Below, piece by piece: positions 21,590 to 32,208 of a stretch of 64,000 bases of DNA. The stretch lies in assembly GCF_040183065.1 (NCBI RefSeq), contig NC_091130.1, positions 28,556,359 through 28,620,358 of the forward strand. The letters run 5' to 3'. Origin of the DNA: Periplaneta americana. Taxonomy: Eukaryota > Arthropoda > Insecta > Blattodea > Blattidae. Under the pieces are notes generated by a model. The model searched no databases and was not told the origin of the DNA. It was given only the letters and a program-made list of their open reading frames with translations. Numbering within the stretch: position 1 is the stretch's first letter; each line of letters opens with the position of its first letter. The position numbers were made by a program, and so were the translations under genes.

Positions 21590-22391
21590 AATCAGCGCGC
21601 CACAGTAATTTTCAGCTGTTTCCGAGAACTTCCGTACGAAAACGAAATAACCCGAAACACTCAATAGCGTGCAATACATGTTTTTGAGCGGAAGTGTTGC
21701 AATCCTAGTTGACTTTCCCCCAAATTCGATGTTACATTCATAATCACAATCACAGTCTAATAGATTAGACTGTGATCACAATGTTGTTGACACCACAAAC
21801 CTATCCTTCTGTGTATCATTATCATCACGGAAAGTTAGGAAAAGAGGTCTCGTCATTATCATAAAAAATAAAATCTAATCTCAATTCCATTGGTCATGTA
21901 TTTTAACCTAAAAAAAATTATCTCTGATGTGCTATATTCCACTAGTTACAATAAAAGAAAAAGTGTTAAACGAAATCATAAAATGCATTAGAATTTTTAA
22001 CGAAACTTGAATTCAATAAGAATAATCAAGAAAGTAAAATGTCGTATTCAACGCGATTATTCACTTAGTTTATCACTATATTATAATAAATTATTCAAGA
22101 GAAATACACCTTATGTCTTATTGGGGTATTTGTGATTTAGTTTTGTGTTGGTAATACTGTGACATATTATTGATGAAAGTCATTTCTGTTTCATATGTGT
22201 TATGGTGTGTTACGGTACCAATAGTGATATTACTTTTAGTATATCTTTTACACCTACCTATAACAAGACACACTAATATACATATTTGAATATATTATAT
22301 TGAATTATATTCGTTACATGGTAAGTTTTGGTACTTGATTCTTTTAAGTGAAGTGTAGGCTATTTTGAGAGATAGAAAATGGCGGAATTGT
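21590..22391 (+). promoter_or_regulatory. Possible LENG8 promoter and non-coding first exon (weak)
   Basis: The window upstream of the 25133 acceptor is AT-rich except for 21595-21700, which has several CpG and the only locally GC-richer stretch. A GTAAGT donor follows ATGGCGGAATT at 22391. Splicing that donor to 25133 would make an 11-codon upstream reading frame (starts MAELF) ending 48 bases before the main ATG. This is an inference from position and donor quality only; other donors upstream are equally possible. Confidence 0.25.
21751..21774. mobile_element. 24-bp palindrome made of two MITE tips
   Basis: CACAGTCTA-ATAGAT-TAGACTGTG: the two 9-bp halves equal the outer termini of the 183-bp MITEs at 1847 and 56956. 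It is flanked by the 8-bp direct repeat ATCACAAT (21743-21750 and 21775-21782), like a target duplication. It could be an extreme internal-deletion derivative. Confidence 0.5.
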
Positions 22392-22936
22392 AAGTCTTTG
22401 AAGAGTGACCGATATCTTGCATATTTTATATCTTAAGAGTGATGAAAGGTAATGACGATGTATTGGTAATATAGGAGGTAATATTGGTATACTTAGTCGT
22501 ATGTTGTGTCGTATATCATTTCCTCTTTTATATCACCTGGATTGAGGTAACGGATTTATTGAAATAAAGATGAACTAGGCCTACTAACAGTTCAAGCTTG
22601 TGGGATTCTGTTTGTAGTTTTAATAAATACAGGTTTGGATCTGTTGCAATCCAATGGTCTGAAATAGAGGACAGTAATGCGTTACATCGGTATGCATTTT
22701 AAAACTATTTTTCTACTTCACGAGCAAAATTGACTGTTTTTTTAGTTGAAATTCCCTGAATCCGAATCTGTATTTAGATTTTCTCTACCATGTCAGGTTT
22801 TTATGAAATGTTTAAAATGAAAACAAAAAGAAAAAACAGTCAAAATTGGCGAAGACATAATTAAAACAAGATAGATTTCAAAACACGGATACTACTTCCC
22901 CTCTGCCCCCACCGAACCTATCTTGCAATAGGTGAT

Positions 22937-23478
22937 AATTGTAAAGATCCACTCCACCAACGATTTTCGATTTTTTTTTCTGAAAACCCTCCAATTTTTA
23001 CCCCCCCCTTATCAAAAGAGTCCACACCTGTGGAGTAACAGTCAGCGCGTCTGGCTGCGAAACCAGGTGGCCCGGGTTCGAATCCCGGTCGGGGCAAGTT
23101 ACCTGGTTGAGGTTTTTTCCGGGGTTTTCCCTCAACCCAATACGAGCAAATGCTGGGTAACTTTCGGTGCTGGATCCCGGACTCATTTCACCGGCATTAT
23201 CACCTTCATATCATTCAGACGCTAAATAACCTAGATGTTGATACAGCGTCGTAAAATAACCCAATAAAATAAAATTTATCAAAAGAACTTAGAAAAAAAA
23301 AGTAGCGAGATGACCTAACCTAAGGAAAACGCCGAAAGATGAGAGAGATAGATATCAAAGTCGAAATTTAGATCAGGTTAGGTCATCTCGCTATCTTTTT
23401 TTCTAAGTTCTTTTGAAAAAAGGTGTTTTCAGAAGACGAAAAAATCGAAACTCGATGGTGGAGTGGATCTTCGCAATT
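22937..23478. mobile_element. Foldback element with ~115-bp TIRs, containing SINE A
   Basis: The left arm (22937-23019 plus 23287-23325 after removal of the SINE) and the right arm (23372-23478) are imperfect reverse complements: AAGATCCACTCCACCA, TTTTCGATTTTTT, CTGAAAAC, CAAAAGAACTTAGAAAAAAA and TAGCGAGATGACCTAACCT occur in both. The loop is about 45 bp. A hairpin of this length could form in single-stranded DNA or RNA. It lies about 1.7 kb before the LENG8 start exon. Confidence 0.75.
23020..23275 (+). mobile_element. SINE A, full-length, inside a foldback element
   Basis: Complete plus-strand copy with head TGTGGAGTAACAGTCAGCGC, box B GGGTTCGAATCCCGG at 23073-23087, body, and tail GCTAAATAACC...AAAATAACCCAATAAAA. 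It is bounded by the 11-bp duplication TTATCAAAAGA (23009-23019, 23276-23286). Confidence 0.9.
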
Positions 23479-23613
23479 TTCAAGTCTCCTAGCAAATTAC
23501 CTATAAAGCGATAACCTAATTTAATACGGCGGGTTTTCTTTACTACAGCGTTACCGTATTAAAATACAAATGTATTTACATTTGTGGGTCCTAGACGAGT
23601 TACAGATATCGTA

Positions 23614-24145
23614 TACTTACATACTTTCAAATGGCTTTTAAGGAACCCGGAGGTTCATTTTCACCCTCACATAAGCCCTTGTTCTGAGCAAAATTAATCC
23701 AGTCTCTTATCATCATATCCCACCTCCCTCAAATTCATTTTTATATTATCCTTCCATGTACGTCTCGGCCTCCCCAAAGCTCTTTTACCTTCTGGGCTCC
23801 CAACTAACATTCTATATACATTTCTGGATTCGCCCATACGTGTTACATGCCCTGCCCATCTCAAACGTCAGGATTTAATATTCGTAATTATATCAGATGA
23901 AGAATACAATGCATGCAGTTCTACATTGTGTAACTTTCTCCATTCTCCTGTAACTTCATCCCATAACCTCACATATTTTTCTAAGCACCTTAACATCTGC
24001 TCCTCTCTCAAAGTGAGAGTCCAAGTTTCACACCATACAGAACAACCAGTAATATAATTGTCTTATAAATTCTAACTTTCAAGTTTTTTGAGAGCAGACT
24101 GAATGACAAAAGCTTCTCAACCGAATAATAACAGACATTTCCCCT
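23614..24145 (-). mobile_element. LINE A copy, 5' truncated, heavily mutated
   Basis: Reverse-strand C-terminal fragment with a degenerated TAAG tail (TACTTACATAC) and a perfect 10-bp duplication AGATATCGTA (23604-23613, 24146-24155). The frames are broken by several small deletions relative to the other copies (for example in the segment before NKVL). Confidence 0.85.
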
Positions 24146-24155
24146 AGATATCGTA

Positions 24156-24835
24156 GACGAAAAAAAATTGAGTGCCGACATGAATTTCACATCCAAAATA
24201 AAGTCGAAAGTTAATGTGAAAGGTTGAGAGATGAGAGAGGAAGGATCACTCCATCGAGGTGGAAGGGGTAGGTGGCAGTGAGAAACAGTACATGTCATTT
24301 CCATGCGTTTCCTTACTGATCACAGAGAAAAAGCTGAGTTTTCGTAATGTCGGTCAGTGACATTAGATAAGGTTAGCTTAGGCTTTTTCTATGCCTACAA
24401 TTGTCTAAGAATGTGCCCTTTTTTCCAAGGCATACCAAAAGCTTAAAACTAACCTAACCTGACAATAATTCTCTCTTTTACGAAAACTCGCTTTGGTCGA
24501 ATCAGTGACAGGTTAGTATAGACTTTTGCTATGCGTTGCAAATACTCGCAGTTGTCTAAGAATGGTCCCTTTCTTCCAAGACATTCCAAAAGCCTAATCC
24601 AACATTTCACTGATTCGACCTTACGAAAACTCGCATTTCCTCTGTGAATCAGTAAAGAAACACATGGAAATAGATTCATGTGTTTTCACTTCCTGCCGCC
24701 TACTTCTTCCACCTAGCTTGAGTGATCCTGTCTGTCCGCACTTCTTTGTGGACCAACACTTTCACAGCAACTTTCGACCTTTATTTTTGGTATGAAATTA
24801 GCATCGACATTAAATTTTTTTGTAGTAATGCGATA
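24156..24835. mobile_element. Foldback element with ~250-300-bp inverted arms
   Basis: The left part (24160-24400) and right part (24540-24830) are imperfect reverse complements: GACGAAAAAAAATT, AAAATAAAG-TCGAAAGTT, GGATCACTC, TTTCCATG(C/T)GTTTC and GAGTTTTCGTAA. The centre also repeats (AACTCGC.TT, TTGTCTAAGAATG...CCCTT.TTCCAAG, CTAATC/CTAACC), giving several nested hairpins. Located about 300 bp before the LENG8 5' exon. No coding content. Confidence 0.65.
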
Positions 24836-25132
24836 CTTATGTCTCGACTACAATCCAAGGCTGTAAATACATTAATTGTACCTTAACTTGGTAACGCTGT
24901 AGTAAATAGTTTCCAATATGGCTGCCTATAGTTAATTGAAGTGTCCTGAATCCTAATCTGTTTTTAGTTTCTTGCATTACAGAAACTGACTTTTTTTTCC
25001 AGTCCCTGACTGGATAGTCATAAAACCCACATTTATTTTTGTTTTACAACGTTCAATAATTTTTTTTATACATCTCAGGAGGATTAACGTAATTCCAGAC
25101 ACAGATTTTATGTAATGATTTTTCTTTTGCAG

Positions 25133-25287
25133 ATTCAAAGGAGCCACTGAACGTTAATATTCTTCATAGATTTGGTTGCGTATATTTTGATAAAGTGTAT
25201 TATAATGGGCGACAAGTGTCAGAACCAGCAACTTACCAACCCATGGCAATATCCGCCTCCTTACGGAATGTACACTCCTTATGCCAA
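25133..25287 (+). CDS. LENG8: LENG8 exon with start codon (5' UTR 25133-25204, coding from 25205)
   Basis: A polypyrimidine tract followed by TTTTGCAG ends at 25132, so this exon is itself spliced to an upstream non-coding exon. The ATG at 25205 opens a frame reading [20 protein letters not shown], which continues in phase into exon 2. The exon ends at 25287 before GTAAGA and leaves two bases of codon 28. The opening Trp/Pro/Tyr-rich residues are typical of LENG8 N-termini. An in-frame TAA at 25154-25156 precedes the ATG, which supports this start. Confidence 0.85.
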
Positions 25288-28200
25288 GTAAGATTTTGAT
25301 GTACTTTTAGCTATATGCAGTTATAGTGTTGTAATTAAACATTTTGAATGTGATATGATTCATTCAGTCAGTCAGGTTATATTTAAGCTTAAATCAACAC
25401 TGTAAGGTGTGATTTAGTTGAAATATCTCCTGCACTGAAGATATATAATGTACTAGCCCTTTCCAGTCTTCTGTATGTCATATGATGAAAGAGTAATGGA
25501 ACGGAGAAAAATTCTCTCCAGCGCCAGGATTTGAACCCGGGTTTTCAGCTCTACGTGCTGATGCTTTATCCACTAAGCCACACCGGATACCCACCCCGGC
25601 GTCGGACAGAATTGTCTCAGATTAAGTTCCAACTCTTGGGTTCCCTCTAGTGGCTGCCCTCCGCACTACGTCATAGATGTCTATGAACATAGGACTGAAG
25701 TCCACACATGTGCTGAGGTGCACTCGTTATGAGTGACTAGTTGGCCGGGATCCGACAGAATAAGCGCCGTCTTAAATCACGAAATGATTGATTTACGCAT
25801 ATCATCATATGATGACGCAGAATATCTGCATGGAAATAGCATATGTACTTCGGTACATTAAAATAATATATGTTGTTGTTGTTATTGTTTTCTAATGCCA
25901 GGCGTTTGACAATAAAGTCATTTGACCTCTTGCACTCCAATATTTTTCAAAGATATTATCATGACCAGCCACTGAAGCACAGATTTTGAGGTGTTCCGAA
26001 TCCATTTGGAGTGAAAAATGGCAAGTTGTAGCCGATTTAAGTGAACACCATATTTTAACGTTTTGGTGGCTACTTCATCCACACACAACCCCCAGAATGT
26101 CTGGAGGACCACACCTGCTGTTGGTCGACGGGTCCATTGGACCTAGCTGGGAGATCTTGTTGATCACCAGCTTTCCCTCCTTAAGCCACTGGAGGACGAT
26201 TTTAGTGCCATAGCAGGTCAGCACTAGGAACAGAAAAGTAGAAAGAGGAGGAAGGAAAGGGAAATGAACCCCTAGGCCTCGAATGCTCTAATGCCGTCAG
26301 GGTCGAAGAAAGTAAGAGTTCAGTCAGAGGACTGGATAGGAAAGGGTAAAGAGGGAATTAAGTATTTGTTAGAGGAAAATTATACCAAATTCAGTCATTA
26401 ACTCATCAAGCTGACCAGTGCTAATTGATGAGTAGCCCCTCCCTTTAGTTCAGCGTGTAAAATTATGCTTACTAACAGCTGCACCACGGGAAGGTAGGGA
26501 TGGGACATTGGGTATTTGTCCAGGTTGGTTCCTTAAGGCCTTCAATGGGAAGGATTAATGGCTCTCCTCCCTGTATCCGACAGATACCCTTTTGCAGCCA
26601 AAAATAATATATATGATACGCGTAAATCACTTCGTGATTTAAGACGGTGCTTATTCCGTCAGATCCCGGCCAACTAGTCACTCATAACGAGTGCACCTCA
26701 GCACATGCGTGGACTTCAGTCCTACGTTCATAGACATCTATGATGTAGTGCGGAGGGCGGCCACTAGAGGGAACCCAAGAGTTGGAACTTAATCTGAGAC
26801 AATTCTGTCCGACGCCGGGGTGGGTATCCGGTGTGGCTTAGTGGATAAAGCATCAGCATGTAGAGCTGAAAACCTGGGTTCAAATCCCGGCGCCGGAGAG
26901 AATTTTTCTCCGTTCCATTACTCTTTCATCATATGATGATGCAGAATATCTGCATGGAAATATCATATGTACTTCGGTACATTAAAATAATATATATTCT
27001 GTATATCAGTTAATATGTGATGTTCCACAGGAAAAAAGACCTTCGGGTGAAGAACATGCAACTTCATTTTTTGACATTGGTCTTTTCAAAGATTCCATGG
27101 TAAATGTATAGAGATTTAAGGAAAAATCTAGGCGATATTAAACCAGCTCATGTAGTGGGGGAGGCGCGTGCGTGGTGTTTTTTTTTTTGGAAGGAGAGAC
27201 TATATAAAGACCAGTTCTGCACAGGCAGGTGCGGGAAATTGTTTTTAAGGTGTATAATTATTTTAAAAACGTTGATAAGCAGAATGCTGGTGACCATCAA
27301 TCATGGTGATTGGCTGCAACATTGCCAATGCGAAAGAAATGATTGCAGAAACATGTGGTGTGGATTTGTGAACATGCAAAGAATACTGATAGTGAAGGAA
27401 AGAGGATTTGTGGTGTCATGCTTACAATAATCAACAGCTAAGGTCATTATTGTGTTGTGAGAATTTAAATTCTCTCCTGCTCTATTTGTATCATATGCAT
27501 GCATGAAGTATGATGTGGCAATGTTGTATGCTGCCTTGCTCTCTCTATCTCTCTCTCTTGATGCAAATGCTAGCAGACGACCACCTTCCCAATTGCCATC
27601 GACTCTAGGCAGAGCAAATGTGGAAGTTTAGAATTCATCAATGGTCAGAAACAGACTGCTTAAGAATAACATGAATTACAGATCACTAGAGTACAAATAG
27701 AGAGGAAAACTTTTACATAAACCAAATACATGCTAGGCAGTATAAATGTTGTTGGCTTAATAGATGGGGCATGAGGAACTATTCCCAAATTTCTGGCGCA
27801 GTTTTGGATTTCACAAGAATTTCAGAAGTCATATATTTTAGATAGTGTGATTGCTGCCCTTAAGGAGCCTATTTCGATATTTCTTTGGCAGTAATTATAA
27901 ATTTTGATATTTTTGTGTGAAAGGAAATCATACTCCATCATTTCTGTTACTTTTGTACATTCTTTTATATATTAGAGCTAAAATTGTTGAGTTTTTATAT
28001 TAGATTTCATTATAAATTTTGAAGTTGTTTGTATCACTTTGTTCATGTGGCAACCCTCGAGGGAAGTTTCGTAAATTAAATTAAATTATTCCAAATATTT
28101 AACGAAGATCACTTAGTTGGCAGAATGACACCAATATTACAAAGAATTACAAATTAAACACGACCAGCCTCATGGGCTAGTGGTCAGAGCTTCTGACTAC

Positions 28201-31200
28201 AGTTCATGAGGTCTCAGGTTTGATTCCCAGTTAGAACACAGGAATTTTCCCTTAAAGGGGAATGTTCTTGTGTTCGTCCATTGTCAGGAAATTAGGTTAG
28301 GCTTAGGTTTAAGACTGGCACTTAATAATCATCCTATCATAATATCATCCTCATCGGGGCAGCGTAACTCTGTCTTCCAGGTGCCCCAACCTCAGAAGTG
28401 AAGTACAAATAAGCCATTGCCAGGAGAGACTAGAAATGTCAATTGACAGCCTGGAGGCATTGGATTAAAAAAAAAAACTTTTACATATAGGCTCCTGAAT
28501 GAGTTCAAACTGGTCTAATAAGACCTAATTCATAATTGATGATGAAATTATTTTTACTAATATTTCATTTTTACTTATAGTCAGCCTTATGGACATGCAG
28601 GATATGGCCATCCAGGACAGTACTTCTATGGTTACTCTGTAAGTAGTAGTGCTGTATTTTTATTTTATTTACATTAAGAAATGGTCTGTTTTTGTGTGCT
28701 GTAGAAGAAACAGTGTGATGCAAATAATCAATTTGAGTATTTTGATGGAATGTCATATTTTGGTTTCTTTGACACTGAAGAGATGATTTTTGGCATATCA
28801 TCCATATCAGTGCAGTTTTTTCCCCCTACGTACTTATTACTTCATTACTTTTACTAGGTATATTTTGGTGTATCATTTGAAGCCCTTAGAAAAAAAAAAG
28901 ATACAAAATATTACTTCGACTACCAACATAGCTCAGGCAGTAACACATTTGCTGTGCTATGGCATGGATTCAATACATGTTTGGGCTGATAACCTGGTTG
29001 TATTTTTTCGGAGGTTTACTCAACTGTAAGACGAATATCAGATGATCATATGGTGATTTCTCGGCCTCATCTTGCCATATATCATCATGCTAACATAAAA
29101 TCTGATGTAGCGTCATTAAATAGCAAACTAAAAAATTCTATATCAGCTGCAACAATTTTCTTCCCATTTTCCTTTAGCCTACATGAGAATTAAGAAATAA
29201 TAAAATAGTGTATACACTGTAGTTGAGAGCAGTTACAGTTGACTGAAAAATACGTACCGGTATATGACTGTGACTAGATTTGGGAAAGTTACACATAAAA
29301 ATGCGTAATTTATATCATAAATTAAAAAAAAAATGTAATAAATTCAAAATTTGTTGTAATACAATATATAAATCAAGTGTTGAATTGTTACTAGAATTCC
29401 CAGCTACTAGCATACATTACTTACAGTAATTCATTTTAACTCTTCACATTAAGTCGTCATTGAAGTATCCTTTGGAAACAATATGTCAACACCACACAGT
29501 GTTCCTGTAAGTTGCTTAACTACTCACCATGCTGATACAGATTCCAGAGTTCACTAGTTGTCAAAGGCTGCCAACGGTTTTTATCATGTGTATTTTGTTA
29601 TTGTGTTTTCCATGGTTCCCACTGGCATCTTTATCTTTATATGTTTGCCGCAATCCTTATATAATTGATTGTGGTAATGGATAGTGTCTTCGTGTGTAAT
29701 GCTGATTTCATTTATTTTCCTTTATCTGCTGACCAAAGAAGTCGTCTTGTTTACAAAGGCCAATAGTAAAAGAGAAAATACAAAATATGTTATCCTTGAG
29801 AACTCTCTGTGGACACTTTTCCAGAGGTGCACTTTTGATTTTAACTACTGTACTCCAACCACGAGAAAGTCTCTGGGGAATGAGACGCAGCGGGGTAATG
29901 CTATGAATGAATGTTGATGTCATAAGGACACGTGGGTACACGCATCTCCATTGGCTAGCTCTCACAGCACAAACGATAACACTGATACACACATAATTAT
30001 TTATATTATCCTAGTTACAAAATTAGATCACTGTTAATCTCCTGGTCTTTTAATCCCTCCATACAGGAAATAACATATGCAGGAGAGCGCATGGTTTTTA
30101 AACTGACATTATAATGATAATATTATCTATCTACTTCGCTCCAATAGATGACGCAATAGTAAGCACATTCCTTTCACGGTTTATCTCCTGGTTGGAGAAC
30201 AGTATACACTTCTAGATTGTTCGTAATCATATTGTGATCTGATAGTCTAGATATTTTAAAAGGATAGAATGACATAATCAACCTCATTTCGCAGCATAGT
30301 TCTGAAGCATTCAGTAAGAGTTGATAATCAGTGATTTTGAAGTTCGTAAGATCCTGTATTAAAAATAAAAGTTGAAGGCATGTCATATGCTGGGAGTCCT
30401 TTGCATGGCAAGTATGATGAACTTGACTTCATTCCCACAAAACTTGATAAAAACTGCGCAAAATATACATTTTGTGGCTCTGTAATTAAAAACACAACGT
30501 CTTTATGCACATAGAAGACTATGTAACTTATTAATTTACTTCCATGAAAATGTTGAAAGTCGTGTCAGAAATTAGTAATTTACGTAAAATATATAACATG
30601 TAATTTATGCGGCCAAACCTGCCTATGACTGCTTAATGTGTAAATGTTACGATACTGTGTATTATATTGTTTTGTTTACATCAATAATTTAAATAAATAA
30701 GTCGAAATCTAACAAAATAATATGAACTGTTTAATATAAATATTAGTAATTTTCTTTATGGTATACATAATACGTTATCTGACTATTGTATATGATCATC
30801 ACCATCATCATCATCATCATCATCAGTAGCTCTACAACTCATTGCTGAGTCTTGGCTTCCTCAAGGACTCGTCTCCAGCCATCGCGATCCAAGCTACCAT
30901 CCTCCAATTTCTCACCACAAGAGCTCTCGCATCACCATCCACTCCATCCATTCATCTTGATCTTGGCCTTCCTTTCCTTCTTGTCCCATCCAGCTGTGTT
31001 AGCATTACTCTCCTTGGAATCTCCGCCTCTTCCTTCCTTATCAGGTGTCCTGCCCATCTTAGCCTGGTTAACATTATGTATTTAGAGACTTCCACATCTT
31101 CATAAAGAGAATACAGTTCTTGGTTATACCTTTTCCTCCATACACACTTATCACACACTGGGCCATAAACTCTGTGCAATATTTTTCTTTCAAAACATTG

Positions 31201-32162
31201 GAGAATTTGTTCATAGTCCACGTTTCACAGTCATACAGTAGTACTGGTCTTATGAGGGTCTTATATAACGAGACCTTCACAGGTCTTGATAATATGTTAC
31301 TCTTCATATGTTGAATCAGACCAAAATAACATCTATTGGCCATCTTGACCCGTTGTTTGATTTCTTGCATAACATCATTGTTCATTTTGGCTATGGACCC
31401 CAAGTAAGTGAACTCGTGTACTAATTCAAAGGTATATCCTCCTATTGTATATGATAATAAGATATAAACAGTGATTTAATTAAATTATGTATAATCGTAT
31501 CATGCATTGATTAATCATTATATGCACGCTGAATTTCTTTTTCCAGGGAATGGGTTTCAATCCAAATAGTCCACAAGGCCCAAACGGACCAAATAGCCAG
31601 AATATCCCCCAGATGCAAGGTATAAACCATGGATTACCTAACAAGTCTTTTTCACCAGGTATGTCATCGTTATCAATTTTCAGATTAATATATTGATATG
31701 GTAACTCTTACATTATTGTATAGTATTAATATTTTATTTTCACAGATTTCGGCCAGCAAAATAATGTCGGTCCAAATAATCAGTTGGAAGGAAATGACAA
31801 GAAACAGGATCGCAATGAAATGCCACCTCTTCCCCCTGGACCACCACCTCCACCACATGGCTACCCACCTCCAGCTCCACCTGGTACTGCACCTCTTACG
31901 AGGCCACAGTTCTATGGTCAGGCTAACAACAGTAAGTTCTGTAAGCAATTAGGAGTGAACCTAGAGTTAAGAACATTTATCTAAGGATAAATAATTACTT
32001 TAGTTACATTTACATTCATGTTGCACTAGTCCATTAACCAGAAGACTAAAGGCATTGGATTTTGCTATGGATCTATTTTCCATGAGTCCAGGTAGGATAT
32101 ATTGCCACTGTCATCAACATCATTGTCTTTATCAGAGGTGTAAATTGTACAGGTATGTGTGT

Positions 32163-32208
<46 letters not shown>

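Larger units (their letters stand above)
21422..22936. other. Sequence upstream of LENG8, mostly unassigned
   Basis: Holds the 24-bp MITE-tip palindrome (21751-21774) and the weak promoter/first-exon candidate described separately. Nothing else recognised. Confidence 0.35.

Noticed and set aside
23068-23092. Functional tRNA gene at the GGTTCGAATCC box
   Set aside because: No closed acceptor or anticodon stem; it is the head of SINE A with a target duplication around the whole SINE.
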